This document shows, piece after piece, positions 11,077 to 19,895 of a DNA stretch of 64,000 nucleotides (positions are counted from its first letter, which is position 1; the number at the start of each line of letters is the position of its first letter). The translations under genes and the position numbers were made by a program. The DNA lies in contig CATQHF010000001.1 in assembly GCA_958295865.1 (NCBI GenBank), forward strand, positions 496,001 to 560,000, given 5' to 3'. The notes under the pieces were generated by a model that saw only the letters and a program-made list of their open reading frames with translations, ran no database searches and was not told the origin of the DNA. The stretch is from an uncultured Dehalococcoidia bacterium (lineage in GTDB: Bacteria; Chloroflexota; Dehalococcoidia; Lucifugimonadales; JADFKI01).

Positions 11077-11433
11077 TTAAGCCGTAGTCGCAGCAGTAAC
11101 ATGAAAAACCGAGTCGGCGGCGGCGCTGCTCTGCGTTTCGCCTACATTGTCAATCGCAGTAGAAATCACAGGAACGGCAAGATGTATCGCGGGCGCGTTG
11201 AAAACCCACCTTTCTGACTTTGTACAGGGGTCGAAGGATACGGTCGTCAAAGCCTGAGAGAGTTCTTCATCGAGCTTATTGAGCAATTTTGCCGAAACAA
11301 ACTCCTCCCCACACCATTTGCAGATTTCGCCACTCATCGGCACAGTAAATAACAGTTCCCCCACCCGTTGCCGAATCATAACGACAGCAGGCTCATATTC
11401 ACAACCGTAGGGATGGCTTTCATCCTCAGCCAT
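11077..11433 (-). CDS. YgiT/MqsA-type zinc-finger-like protein
   Basis: A 118-residue protein with a single ICKWCGEEFVSA knuckle preceded by a beta hairpin (RQRVGELLFTVPMSGE), the layout of YgiT-type antitoxin zinc fingers. The second CxxC of a full zinc site is not obvious (a CEYEP lies earlier), and no HTH domain or neighbouring toxin is seen. The C-terminal 50 residues are not recognised. It is convergent with the NHL gene. It may be an orphan antitoxin remnant. Confidence 0.45.
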   Translation of the reverse strand: MAEDESHPYGCEYEPAVVMIRQRVGELLFTVPMSGEICKWCGEEFVSAKLLNKLDEELSQALTTVSFDPCTKSERWVFNAPAIHLAVPVISTAIDNVGETQSSAAADSVFHVTAATTA

Positions 11434-11644
11434 GCTAGAACCCTCCTAACTTAATGAACGGGGTTACATAATAGCACATACACAAGGCATCAGCGGTCAA
11501 GCATCAGGTTCAGCGCAAGGCAATCGCATCTAAATTTCAGGGGGCAAATCCTACCGAAAATTGGGTGTTTAGACACACTAAATCAGACTTGTTCATCAAT
11601 GTTCAGATATTATGGGTTCGTTGATTTGCCCAGAGATTTTCAAT

Positions 11645-11739
11645 TGTCACCCCGAACGGAGTGAGGGGTCTAAAATGCTTGCTATATCGGGCGTGTTGGT
11701 GGCAGGGATTTTTGATTCCTCACTCCGTTCGGAATGACA
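11645..11739. repeat. Imperfect inverted repeat, MITE-like
   Basis: Arms of about 26 bp share CCGAACGGAGTGAGG and its complement with four mismatches, around a unique 43-nt centre. A related single arm occurs at 23580-23615. No ORF lies inside. The rest of the 11434-11906 gap shows nothing else recognisable. Confidence 0.6.
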
Positions 11740-11906
11740 GAGGAAGGAGTTCGGTATGACATTGGGGAAGGCGATGTGATTTCCGTTCCAACAGAACATA
11801 ACAACGATTTAGATGCGATTGCCCTGAGGTTCAGCGGCAGCGATACGCAGATATGGGCGGGATGTAACCGAAAAGGAAACATCCCGCCCATCCATACTAG
11901 CCCCCG

Positions 11907-12122
11907 TCAGTCGTCGTCGCTTCCGCTCACGCGATACAGTTCCTTGCTCAAATCGCTCGCCATCTCCGCGTCGCGCCGGTCCAGCATCCGCAGCGTGGCG
12001 CGCGCCATCAGGTAGATGGTCTTGTCCAGCCGCATCAGTATGCGCTCTAGCCGGAACATGAACCATAGCAGCAGCACACCCGCTACCCCCACATTTATGA
12101 ACTGAATCAGATCTCCAACCAT
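11907..12122 (-). CDS. Small membrane protein, possibly holin-like
   Basis: The 71-residue product has one N-terminal membrane segment (IQFINVGVAGVLLLWFMF) and a charged cytoplasmic helix. GGAGG precedes the ATG. It is the last gene of a minus-strand set with two tail-like genes, a position where small holin-like proteins occur in phage modules. Function is inferred from context only. Confidence 0.5.
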   Translation of the reverse strand: MVGDLIQFINVGVAGVLLLWFMFRLERILMRLDKTIYLMARATLRMLDRRDAEMASDLSKELYRVSGSDDD

Positions 12123-12188
12123 AACTCGCTCCCTCCAATCTCTGCGAAGCAGCCTAGATTCTCTATCTTGTACATCCCGTTAGCTCCC

Positions 12189-14138
12189 CTATACGCCTTG
12201 CAGCGACAGCGTGCGCTCCACTCGCCTCCACCCGTCGCCCACCTCCAGCCGATGTCCCTCGACGAAAAAGCCGCCATTCACGCCCATGTCCTCATAGCGC
12301 ACGGCAACCTTGTCCGACAGCCGCAGCTGGAGCATCAGCAGCATGTTGGCGTCCGAGCCGTTGGGCATCGCCACCGTCAGCGCGGTTCGGGGCAGCGCCT
12401 TGCGCGCCAGACGCCCGGCAACAGTCGCCTGCGCCATCTGCGCCTCGCGCGTCCACCGCGCATCGATGCTGCGTATGCGCTGCCCGTATGCGCTTCGGCT
12501 GTCGCTGTCCTCTGCCATCACCAGCAGCGGAGCGTCGAAAGTCAGCGCGTTCACCGTTCGCATCGCCAGCCGCGTCAGATAGCCCGCCGTACTGCCGAAG
12601 CGCACGCGTACCAGCGTGCCCTTGCCGTTATAGACGCTCATCGACGGATATGTAACCGACGCCTGCGCCGTGATGTCGTCGCCCGTCCCGTCCGCCCGCG
12701 TGTTCGCCGTGTAGTCGGTGTTAGCCAGTGGGAAGAGCTGCCCCCCAACTACATCGAAGTCCGTGCTTTCAGCGAGGAACTCCCGCGTTTCGCCCGCCTC
12801 GAAACGCGGCGTCTCCCCCAGCGTCCAAGCCGTGCGGTGTCCGTGATTTGTGGCATCGCGTATTCGCATGAACACCTTGTTCTCTATGTTGCCCACGCCG
12901 TCGCTCCACTCCAGCGCGGAGAAGTACGGCTCGGCGCCGTCGCCGTTCGCCCGCAGCGTTGCCCGCGCCGTCGTGTGCGACGCCGCCGAGCGGTGGCTGT
13001 GGTTCTCCAACTGCCAGCAGCCATGCCCGTCCAGATACACGAAGCCGTCCTCTTCGTCTTGCAGCCGCCAAATCTCATCCAGCGCCTGCACACCCCACAG
13101 CGGCGGACTCCATAGCTGCGGCACGAGCCGCTTGCCTGTGTCCAGCCTCCGAAACGCCGCATCCACGCCCGCATAGTCCAGGATGTCCCCTAGCACCTCA
13201 TCCGATGTCTGCGGGAACGACGATGTGGCGTACATGTACAGAGTTACGCTCTTCAGGCGGCGCATCTCATCATAGGCGCGGATGCGGCACTGCGCCGCCC
13301 CAGGCTGCGGGTCTATGCTCTCCATATCGCCATAGAACAGCGACGCCCAGCCGCCGAACTGCTCCCATACATGCGTCGCCGCGCCCGCGCAGTAAAGCCC
13401 GTGCCGCGTCGCGCCCGCGTTGAAGTCGGACTGCGCCACTGTCACCTGCCGACGGTTCACGAACACGCGGATTAAGCCGCCATGCAGCGACGCTTGAAGG
13501 AAGCGCCGCTCACCCGCGCCCCATCGCAGCGCCGACTCCGCCAGCAGGGTATCGTTTCCCCGCTCCACCTTACGCACCTGCACGGCGGCGGGCGTAACGC
13601 TGGCATACAGAAAATTGTCCGCATCGGCATAGCGCAGCGTAAGCCCGCCGTGCCGCGCCGCATCGTTGCCGCGCGTGAACTCGCAGCCGAACGACAAGTC
13701 GGCAAGCCCGAAGTCCATCGTTGCGATGCGCCGTCCGCCGCCGCTGCCGTCCGTCCGCGCGCCGTCCGATACGCCGATGCGAAAGCCCGGCTGCGTCGTA
13801 CTCCAGCGATACGCCGCGCCATACTCAGGCGCGCGGTTGGCAAGGCTTGTCCCCGCCGCGCCGCCGAACTCGTCGCACGGAAACGCCGCCCGCAGCCACA
13901 CCTTGCGCCCCGGCTTCAGCTTCCCGAACAGCGGCGAAGCGGCGTTCGGCGGGCTGTACTTGTGATTATCATTCGACAGCCGCAAGTCCAGCCGCGCCGC
14001 GCCGATACGCTCGCTCATCAACTCGCGCATGTGCCGCAGCGACAGCCCTAGCGTCGCGCTCGTAACATCATCATCTGCCCCCGCGAACTCCCCGTCGCCG
14101 CTCCAATCCACCATCAACTTCCACTTGGCATCACTCAT
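12189..14138 (-). CDS. Phage tail/baseplate-like protein
   Basis: A 649-residue protein. The N-terminal WKLMVDWSGDGEFAGADDDVT and a following region with SLRHMRELMSERIGAARLDLRLSNDNHKYSP resemble tail hub/baseplate proteins seen in siphophages and tail-like particles. Residues about 110-260 have beta-rich concanavalin-like character (RWSTTQPGFRIGVSDGART through RVFVNRRQVTVAQ), suggesting a carbohydrate-binding insertion. GGAAGGA precedes the start. It lies 32 nt after the tail-tube-like gene. No capsid, portal, terminase or integrase genes are present, so this is a remnant module or a domesticated tail device. Confidence 0.5.
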   Translation of the reverse strand: MSDAKWKLMVDWSGDGEFAGADDDVTSATLGLSLRHMRELMSERIGAARLDLRLSNDNHKYSPPNAASPLFGKLKPGRKVWLRAAFPCDEFGGAAGTSLANRAPEYGAAYRWSTTQPGFRIGVSDGARTDGSGGGRRIATMDFGLADLSFGCEFTRGNDAARHGGLTLRYADADNFLYASVTPAAVQVRKVERGNDTLLAESALRWGAGERRFLQASLHGGLIRVFVNRRQVTVAQSDFNAGATRHGLYCAGAATHVWEQFGGWASLFYGDMESIDPQPGAAQCRIRAYDEMRRLKSVTLYMYATSSFPQTSDEVLGDILDYAGVDAAFRRLDTGKRLVPQLWSPPLWGVQALDEIWRLQDEEDGFVYLDGHGCWQLENHSHRSAASHTTARATLRANGDGAEPYFSALEWSDGVGNIENKVFMRIRDATNHGHRTAWTLGETPRFEAGETREFLAESTDFDVVGGQLFPLANTDYTANTRADGTGDDITAQASVTYPSMSVYNGKGTLVRVRFGSTAGYLTRLAMRTVNALTFDAPLLVMAEDSDSRSAYGQRIRSIDARWTREAQMAQATVAGRLARKALPRTALTVAMPNGSDANMLLMLQLRLSDKVAVRYEDMGVNGGFFVEGHRLEVGDGWRRVERTLSLQGV

Positions 14139-14170
14139 AAGGCTGCATCCTTCCTATCCTGTGCATCCCG

Positions 14171-14602
14171 TTAGTCCTCGTTCTCCGTCCTGCCGGTTAC
14201 GCCCTCGACTTGCAGCGTCGCTTCCCACGACACCTGTTCCCCGCTCCGACTGCGAAGTTCATACGCCGTAACCCAGCACTTGCCCGCGTAGCGCACGCTG
14301 CCCGCCGCCAGTCCCACCGGAGCGTACTCGAACAGCGAGGGTGCGTCGTGGTATCGCAGCTCGCCCAGCACGGCGTCAACGCCATGCGCCGCCATATCCT
14401 CGAACAGCCCGCGCAGCGTGAACTTCACCGCCTCCGTGCCCGGCTTGAACCGCCCGCCCGCATCGCCCAGCGCCGTTACATTGTTCAGCGAACGCTCGCC
14501 CGGCAGCCCCCGCACCTCCGTGATATACGCCGACAGGTCGCGCATAACCCCGTCTCTGTCCGCAATGCGAAACCGAGCCGCCCGCCCATGGATAAACGCC
14601 AT
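14171..14602 (-). CDS. Phage tail-tube-like protein
   Basis: The 143-residue protein begins MAFIHGRAARFRIADRDG and has the length and beta-rich pattern of phage major tail proteins, including LSAYITEVRGLPGERSLNNVTALGD and a C-terminal SWEATLQVEGVTG strand pair. AAGGAGG precedes ATG. It begins the three-gene minus-strand module and is preceded by a minus-strand hairpin with a U-run that may insulate it from upstream transcription. Assigned by pattern and context, not by a catalytic motif. Confidence 0.5.
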   Translation of the reverse strand: MAFIHGRAARFRIADRDGVMRDLSAYITEVRGLPGERSLNNVTALGDAGGRFKPGTEAVKFTLRGLFEDMAAHGVDAVLGELRYHDAPSLFEYAPVGLAAGSVRYAGKCWVTAYELRSRSGEQVSWEATLQVEGVTGRTENED

Positions 14603-14644
14603 GACAACCTCCTTGCTCCCGCGCCCGAGGCAAAAAATACCAAC

Positions 14645-14681
14645 AAAAAAAGGGACAGCCCACTACAAGCGGGTCTGTCCC
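14645..14681 (-). terminator. Minus-strand terminator upstream of the tail module
   Basis: GGGACAGACCC and GGGCTGTCCC pair on the minus strand and are followed by TTTTTTT. It lies about 43 nt before the tail-tube start, with no minus-strand gene nearby upstream; either an insulator or a leader attenuator. Confidence 0.6.
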
Positions 14682-14772
14682 ATGCCAAATCAGCATAGAT
14701 TAGATGTTCGGCTATGTCAAGAGGAAATTATCATTCCGGGAGATTGCGTTAGCCCTTCCCGCTCGCTCATTC

Positions 14773-14801
14773 GTCATTCCCGCGAAAGCGGGAATCCAGA
14801 G
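14773..14801. repeat. Dispersed palindromic repeat copy
   Basis: GTCATTCCCGCGAAAGCGGG followed by AATCCAGAG. The same motif recurs near 17803, 19896, 19971 (inverted) and 58063. It forms a short hairpin and codes for nothing. The surrounding 14682-14988 gap has no gene. Confidence 0.75.
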
Positions 14802-14988
14802 CGTTGAAAACATATCCAAGTACAAACAGGTCGCCGTTCAACTCTGCAATCGCAATCAGCCTATCTATGAGATAAGTTCTAATGTATCGTGTCCTAAACG
14901 GATGCACACGCACGCCTCAAGCACACGACACAGAAAGCATGAACGCTCAATATGCAAATCACCGACCAAAGGCAGAGGGAGTAACATA

Positions 14989-15642
14989 ATGAAATCAAAG
15001 ATCAAGACTGTCTTGGTGATTTCTGTCGTTGCGGCGCTCGGCGTCGTTGTGGCGCTTGGTGTTGCTTTAGCCGCACTGAACATATATTGGCAGAACACCG
15101 GCGACGACATGTCAGGTCATGAATTTCTGGCAACTTCCATAGGTTCGGAGTTTCTGAGACCGATTGACAAGTTCGCGGACACATCCGACATCGTAGTGCG
15201 GGGAGCGCCTGTATCTCGCGTTACCACCAAGAAGCAATTGCCACCCCGATATGATTGGGAATGGCCGGAGAACCATCCGCTCGATGTTCCGCGCTTTATG
15301 ATATTCGACACGGTTCAATTCAGGGTTGACGAGTATCTGAAGGGTAGCGGTCCCGGTGCGATTTCGGTTTTCGATAAAGGAACCGGAGAGACGGAATCCA
15401 TGGGACTACCTCAACTGATAAGCGGTCAGGAATATGTACTGTTTCTATACAGTACGGAGGAGGGGGATCCATTCTGGGGCGACGGATACTTCGTAAGTGG
15501 TCCGACACAGGGCAGGTGGATTGTTACGGAGACGCCAACGGAGGAAGAAGGTCAGATACGGGTAACTCGTGAATTCTTGACAGACTCTAACGGCGAGCCG
15601 CTCCAAATGCCGCTTGAAGACTTGAAGGAGGAAATGAAATAG
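14989..15642 (+). CDS. Membrane-anchored protein of unknown function (paralogue 1)
   Basis: ATG 14989 is preferred to the ORF track start 14704, because the product then opens with a basic N-terminus and one hydrophobic helix (TVLVISVVAALGVVVALGVALAALNIYW), i.e. an anchored extracytoplasmic protein. The 217-residue chain contains KFADTSDIVVRGAPVSRVTTKKQ, a VQFRVDEYLKGSGPGAISVFDKG core and a GQEYVLFLYSTEEG segment. This pattern is found in uncharacterised secreted proteins with a beta-sandwich of about 150 residues. It is followed by a diverged copy. Confidence 0.65.
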   Translation: MKSKIKTVLVISVVAALGVVVALGVALAALNIYWQNTGDDMSGHEFLATSIGSEFLRPIDKFADTSDIVVRGAPVSRVTTKKQLPPRYDWEWPENHPLDVPRFMIFDTVQFRVDEYLKGSGPGAISVFDKGTGETESMGLPQLISGQEYVLFLYSTEEGDPFWGDGYFVSGPTQGRWIVTETPTEEEGQIRVTREFLTDSNGEPLQMPLEDLKEEMK

Positions 15643-15694
15643 GTGTGCCTAATACGAAGACCATTAAGCGAGAGATACCGAAGAGAGGTACAGT

Positions 15695-16387
15695 ATGATA
15701 AAGATGGGCGTGGCGGCATTCGTAGCAGTTTTCGTCGTAACATCGGTGATTAGCGCAGTGTTCATTACTAACAGACAGAACACGAGCTACGCGGTTCGGG
15801 ACTATCCGGACGGAGAATCCTCAGCGTTAGTATCAGGATTCGAAATTGTGAAGCCAATTGACGAACTATCAGAGATAGCTGATGTTGTAGTGCGTGGTGT
15901 GCCTATCTCCCGAGTTACCAATAAACGACAAATTCCTGCCCGCGCTCACAGGCCAAACGCGCCTCTGCGCTTCAAGTATATCGATACCGTTCAATTTCAA
16001 GTTGCCGAATATCTGAAAGGGGAAGGCCCCGATACAATTTCAATCTTCGACAAGGGCGCCGGCGCGCCGGATATTGGACTGCCTCAGTTCATAGACGACC
16101 AGGAATATGTATTGTTTCTCGAAAGCACAGAAGGCAGTTCTTTCTGGGGAAGCGGACATATAGTCGCTGGGCCAGCGCAGGGCAGATGGATTGTCAGTGA
16201 AGCGACGCCCGCTGACGAACAAAACTCGCTCCCGCCGATCATTGGAGATCTTTGGGGGGACGATACATCCATTGTACAACTTCGCGTAGAGCGTGAGTTC
16301 GTGCATGAGTCCAACGGTCAGCCCCTCCAAATGCTTCTTGAAGACCTGAAGGATGAAATAGGACCAGTGGCATCGGTCAATGATTAG
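15695..16387 (+). CDS. Membrane-anchored protein of unknown function (paralogue 2)
   Basis: The 230-residue product has one N-terminal membrane helix (VAAFVAVFVVTSVISAVFI) and aligns along its length with the preceding gene: DELSEIADVVVRGVPISRV, VQFQVAEYLKGEGPDTISIFDKG, DDQEYVLFLESTEG and a shared C-terminal SNGQPLQMLLEDLKDE. AGAGAGG precedes ATG. The pair arose by tandem duplication, and divergence is substantial. No function is proposed. Confidence 0.65.
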   Translation: MIKMGVAAFVAVFVVTSVISAVFITNRQNTSYAVRDYPDGESSALVSGFEIVKPIDELSEIADVVVRGVPISRVTNKRQIPARAHRPNAPLRFKYIDTVQFQVAEYLKGEGPDTISIFDKGAGAPDIGLPQFIDDQEYVLFLESTEGSSFWGSGHIVAGPAQGRWIVSEATPADEQNSLPPIIGDLWGDDTSIVQLRVEREFVHESNGQPLQMLLEDLKDEIGPVASVND

Positions 16388-16416
16388 AGGGCTTGGCGTT
16401 GCAATATCTGAAAGTC

Positions 16417-16442
16417 CGGGGACGGCTCGCGCGCCGTCCCCG
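16417..16442. repeat. Dispersed palindrome
   Basis: CGGGGACGGC and GCCGTCCCCG pair around TCGCGC. The same element occurs at 49125-49148 and, slightly changed, at 49343-49362. It could serve as a hairpin at transcript ends. Confidence 0.7.
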
Positions 16443-16544
16443 ATTGCTGTGTGCGATATTCGGCAGTCCGTTTCTCGCACACAATTATGATGGTAACTCT
16501 ATCACCTTCCATATCTCATCCTGTCCATCGATGTTAGCCCCCGC

Positions 16545-17726
16545 CTACGCCCCCTTCACATTCACAACCTGTCGGAAGGTGTGAAGCACCTCCACCAAAT
16601 CCTGCGACTGCTCCATCACCAGGTCAATATCCTTGTACGCCCCCGGCAGTTCGTCCAGGAACGCCTCCGAGCGATTAACCTCGATGCCCGTCATCAGGCG
16701 GTCGAAATCCTCCATCGTGAACGATTCCCGTGCCTTGCGGCGGCTCATACTGCGCCCCGCCCCGTGCGGCGCGGTGTTGAACGACAGCGCATTCCCCTTC
16801 CCGCGCACGACATAGCTGCGCGTGCCCATGGAACCCGGTATCAGCCCCAACTGCCCCTCCCGCGCCTCGATCGCCCCCTTGCGGGACACCAGTATCTCCT
16901 CGCCGAAGTGCTTCTCGCGCTGCGTGAAGTTGTGGTGACACTGGATACGCTCCACCACCTCGAAGTCGCCGCACCGATACTTCATCAGCTTGATGATGCG
17001 CTCCATCATCTCCTCGCGGTTCAGCAGCGCGAACTCCTGCGCCCACTCCAAATCCGCCATGTAGTCGTCGAACTCCGGCGTATCCTGCTCCAGATATGCG
17101 AGGTCGTCATTCGGCAGTTCCACGCCGTCCCGCTCCATCAGCCCCTTGGCGATCTTGATGTGGTGGCTGGCGATGCGGTTGCCCACCCCGCGCGAGCCGG
17201 AGTGCAGGAACGCCCACACGCCATCTTCCTCATCCAGCACAACCTCGATGAAGTGATTGCCCGATCCCAGCGAGCCTAGCTGCTTGCGCCAGTTGCGGCT
17301 CGTCTTGTTGTAGAACTCCAGCCGCCCCAGCTCGGCCGCGCGCGCATCCAGCCGCTCGACGCGCGGCTTCGCCGTCTTCTTCACGCTCGCGTTATACCGC
17401 CCCGCGCTCAGCGGTATCTGGTGCTCGACAGCCTTGCGTATGTCCGAAAGGTCATCAGGCAAGTCGGCTTGCCTCAGCCCCGTTTTCGCCGCAATCATCC
17501 CGCACCCTATATCCACCCCCACCGCCGCGGGGATAATCGCCCCCATCGTAGGAATGCACGACCCTACCGTAGCGCCCAGCCCGAAGTGGCAGTCCGGCAT
17601 CACCGCCACATGCTTGAAGATGAACGGCATCTTCGACAGGCTCGCTATCTGCTCCAGCGCCGAATCCTCGATCTGCGCCTCCGGCGCCCAAGAAAGCGCA
17701 TTATCCCCAATCGCATAAGCTCCCAT
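16545..17726 (-). CDS. rtcB: RtcB-family RNA ligase
   Basis: RtcB joins RNA 2',3'-cyclic phosphate or 3'-phosphate to 5'-OH ends using Mn and GTP, in tRNA splicing or RNA repair. Signature segments are present: AVGVDIGCGM (metal-site Cys), GSLGSGNHFIEV, HSGSRGVGN, and APHGAGRSMSR (guanylated His region). ATG 17726 is chosen because GGGAGGG lies just upstream and the first 27 residues of the ORF track entry are not family-like. At 393 residues it is the usual short bacterial form. No archease gene is adjacent. Confidence 0.9.
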   Translation of the reverse strand: MGAYAIGDNALSWAPEAQIEDSALEQIASLSKMPFIFKHVAVMPDCHFGLGATVGSCIPTMGAIIPAAVGVDIGCGMIAAKTGLRQADLPDDLSDIRKAVEHQIPLSAGRYNASVKKTAKPRVERLDARAAELGRLEFYNKTSRNWRKQLGSLGSGNHFIEVVLDEEDGVWAFLHSGSRGVGNRIASHHIKIAKGLMERDGVELPNDDLAYLEQDTPEFDDYMADLEWAQEFALLNREEMMERIIKLMKYRCGDFEVVERIQCHHNFTQREKHFGEEILVSRKGAIEAREGQLGLIPGSMGTRSYVVRGKGNALSFNTAPHGAGRSMSRRKARESFTMEDFDRLMTGIEVNRSEAFLDELPGAYKDIDLVMEQSQDLVEVLHTFRQVVNVKGA

Positions 17727-17802
17727 AAAAGCCCTCCCAACTATTCGCAGTAACAAACCATCATAGCACAAATCCCACTCCCCCCTTTCCGCCCATCCAT
17801 CC

Positions 17803-17832
17803 GTCATTCTTGCGAAAGCAGGAATCCAGTGC
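17803..17832. repeat. Dispersed palindromic repeat copy
   Basis: GTCATTCTTGCGAAAGCAGG followed by AATCCAGTGC; same family as at 14773, 19896 and 58063. Confidence 0.7.
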
Positions 17833-17910
17833 GATATACCGCAAAACCACCCAGCGCCCGCGAAGTTTCACGCAAATCAAAGGCTCAAAAACTTGCATTA
17901 GTACGGTTGG

Positions 17911-18009
17911 CAAAATATACTGACGGCACCAAACGCACCAAACGCACCAAACGCACCAAACGCACCAAACGCACCAAACGCACCAAACGCACCCTGCCAG
18001 TATATTTTG
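17911..18009. repeat. 9-bp tandem repeat inside a 12-bp perfect inverted repeat
   Basis: About seven to eight copies of CACCAAACG (9 bp) fill 17926-17992. They are flanked by CAAAATATACTG (17911-17922) and its exact complement CAGTATATTTTG (17998-18009); with a 3-nt bulge the stem extends to 15 bp. The element ends 28 bp before the start of the Fic antitoxin-like gene, so it probably lies in its promoter or leader. Confidence 0.85.
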
Positions 18010-18037
18010 AGTAGGTTCACATAGTGAAAGGACGTCG

Positions 18038-18262
18038 ATGACACATGATAACCGCCTAAAAGAAGCTGGACTAATAGACGATATATCCGTTCCCGACAAC
18101 CTTGAGGATATTATTCGTGCATCAGTCTATCCTTCACTGAGGGAAATGCCCAAGGAGGAGAGACGAGCGCAGAGAGTATCCTTCATCATGGGGATGCTTC
18201 CTAAGGGCGTCGACATGACACACAAGCAGGTTGAAGAATTTATCGACAGTCACTACGGATAA
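18038..18262 (+). CDS. VbhA-like antitoxin candidate for the Fic protein
   Basis: This 74-residue protein lies 6 nt before a fic gene, the position of class I Fic antitoxins. The C-terminal half (PKEERRAQRVSFIMGML...VEEFIDSHYG) resembles the VbhA antitoxin domain in layout. The inhibitory motif (S/T)xxxE(G/N) that blocks ATP binding in class I-III Fic systems is not visible. It therefore may regulate differently, or be an altered antitoxin. The start follows GAAAGGACG. Confidence 0.55.
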   Translation: MTHDNRLKEAGLIDDISVPDNLEDIIRASVYPSLREMPKEERRAQRVSFIMGMLPKGVDMTHKQVEEFIDSHYG

Positions 18263-18268
18263 AGTTCC

Positions 18269-18880
18269 ATGGATCTACTGGAATTGATAGGGAGTGAGGA
18301 ACACCCCATCTATCAGAGGATGGCGGCATCTAATATAGATAGGCACTACTCCCTGTTATTTTCGATGGTCGAAGTTGCCGTTGCGCTCGGAAAACCACTT
18401 CTATCGGAATCTCTCATTAAAGATCTCAATTACCACGCGATAGTCGGTCTCCATCACGAGGCAGGTCAATATCGCTCCCATGAAGTCCGGGTAGGCGATT
18501 ACAATCCGCCTTCCCGATTTCGCGTCGAGCCTTTGATGGATGATTTAGTGAACGAACTCAATTGGAGATGGCAGTCCGATGACCCATTTGAGCTGGCTGC
18601 CTATGCGTTGTGGAAAATCAACAACATCCATCCCTTCGTGAACGGGAATGGGCGCACATCCAGGGCAGTCTGCTACTTCATTTTGTGTGTCAAGTTAGGT
18701 GGGTTGCTACCCGGCTCTACTATCCTTCCCGAAAGACTCAGGCAAGAACCTACGCGATCCAGGCTCTATATTCCGAGTTTGCAAGCGGCTGACCGTGGCG
18801 AACTCGGCTCGCTCACCACTCTAATTCGCAATCTAGTTGCTATACAGGTGGGAGAATATATTAGCCCAGGCAGAGACTAG
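18269..18880 (+). CDS. Fic/DOC family protein
   Basis: Fic proteins transfer AMP or other phosphate groups to target proteins. The 203-residue protein has the Fic core with IHPFVNGNGRTSRA: the catalytic His, the GNGR anion loop and the second Arg are kept, but the usual acidic Mg-ligand position (HPFx(D/E)GNGR) is Asn. A flap-like segment (RSHEVRVGDYNPPSRF) precedes the core. No inhibitory (S/T)xxxE(G/N) motif is seen in this chain either. It probably forms a toxin-antitoxin pair with the preceding gene. Confidence 0.85.
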   Translation: MDLLELIGSEEHPIYQRMAASNIDRHYSLLFSMVEVAVALGKPLLSESLIKDLNYHAIVGLHHEAGQYRSHEVRVGDYNPPSRFRVEPLMDDLVNELNWRWQSDDPFELAAYALWKINNIHPFVNGNGRTSRAVCYFILCVKLGGLLPGSTILPERLRQEPTRSRLYIPSLQAADRGELGSLTTLIRNLVAIQVGEYISPGRD

Positions 18881-18926
18881 CGCTCCGCCCGATAAACAAC
18901 CCCGCCACCTGTGATACACTACCCCC

Positions 18927-19853
18927 ATGACACTCCCACCCATCCCCCACAGCGCCACCGTCCGCCTGCTTGAGCCGCCCCGCGACGCCTGCGATGTCAT
19001 CATCGACACCGACGCATGGAACGAAATCGACGACCAGTTCGCCATCATCCACGCCCTTATGTCGTCCGACAAACTCCATATCGAGACCATCCAGGCGGCG
19101 GGTTTTCACGCCGCCGTCCGCGACACGAAAGACTTCGAGCACGGCATGGAGCTGAGCTACGACGAAATCCTGCGCGTCCTGGAACTCTCCCCCGTTCCCT
19201 ACGACGGCCCCGTGCTGCGCGGCTCACGCCGGACAATGACCGCCTCCGACGGCAGCCCCGTGCCTAGCGACGCCGCCGACAACATCGTCAGCCGCGCCAT
19301 GCGCCCGCGCGCCCAGCCGCTCTATATCCTCGCGCTCGGCGCGCTCACCAATGTCGCGTCTGCCATCCTTATGGAGCCGCGCATCCGCGAGCGCGTCACA
19401 GTCGTCGCGCTCGGCGGCTGGCCTTACCACGCCGCCGACTTCCACGACTTCAACTTCATCCAGGACATCAAGGCGGCGCAGACGGTCTTCGACAGCGGAG
19501 TCGCGCTCGTGCATGTAACCGGCTTCGGCGTCTCCGAACTGCTCCGCACCACCCGCTGGGAACTGGCGCAGCATGTAAAGGGGCGCGGCAAAATCGGCGA
19601 CTACCTGTTCAATCTATACGAGGACTTCGTGGACGACTACCCGGGCCGCAGCAAGCCCATCTGGGACCTAGCGCCCGGCGCTTGGCTGCTCAACCCCGAC
19701 TGGCTCAAGACGCACATCCGCCCAAGCCCCATCCTCGACGACCGCCTCGGATACGGCAACGACGCGAGCCGACACCCCATCCGCATAGTCGATTGGCTGG
19801 ACCGCGACGCCATCCTCGGCGACTTCTTCACCAAGCTGGCAGACACGAGATAA
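18927..19853 (+). CDS. Nucleoside hydrolase-like protein (IUNH family)
   Basis: Inosine-uridine-preferring nucleoside hydrolases cleave ribonucleosides to base and ribose. The N-terminal Ca-binding motif appears as IDTDAWNEIDDQFA, a variant of DTDxGxDDA that keeps the key Asp residues. Also present are ILALGALTNVASAI (the LGPLTN region) and a C-terminal NDASRHPIRIVDWLD with an Asp/His pair. At 308 residues it has family length. The substrate could be a nucleoside or another N-glycoside. No transporter is adjacent. Confidence 0.75.
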   Translation: MTLPPIPHSATVRLLEPPRDACDVIIDTDAWNEIDDQFAIIHALMSSDKLHIETIQAAGFHAAVRDTKDFEHGMELSYDEILRVLELSPVPYDGPVLRGSRRTMTASDGSPVPSDAADNIVSRAMRPRAQPLYILALGALTNVASAILMEPRIRERVTVVALGGWPYHAADFHDFNFIQDIKAAQTVFDSGVALVHVTGFGVSELLRTTRWELAQHVKGRGKIGDYLFNLYEDFVDDYPGRSKPIWDLAPGAWLLNPDWLKTHIRPSPILDDRLGYGNDASRHPIRIVDWLDRDAILGDFFTKLADTR

Positions 19854-19895
19854 AACGCTTCCCCGTTTCATCTCGTCATTCCTGCTGCCTCACCC

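Noticed and set aside
17761-18099. Minus-strand ORF with repeated VWC
   Set aside because: It is the translation of the 9-bp tandem repeat and overlaps the Fic antitoxin start.
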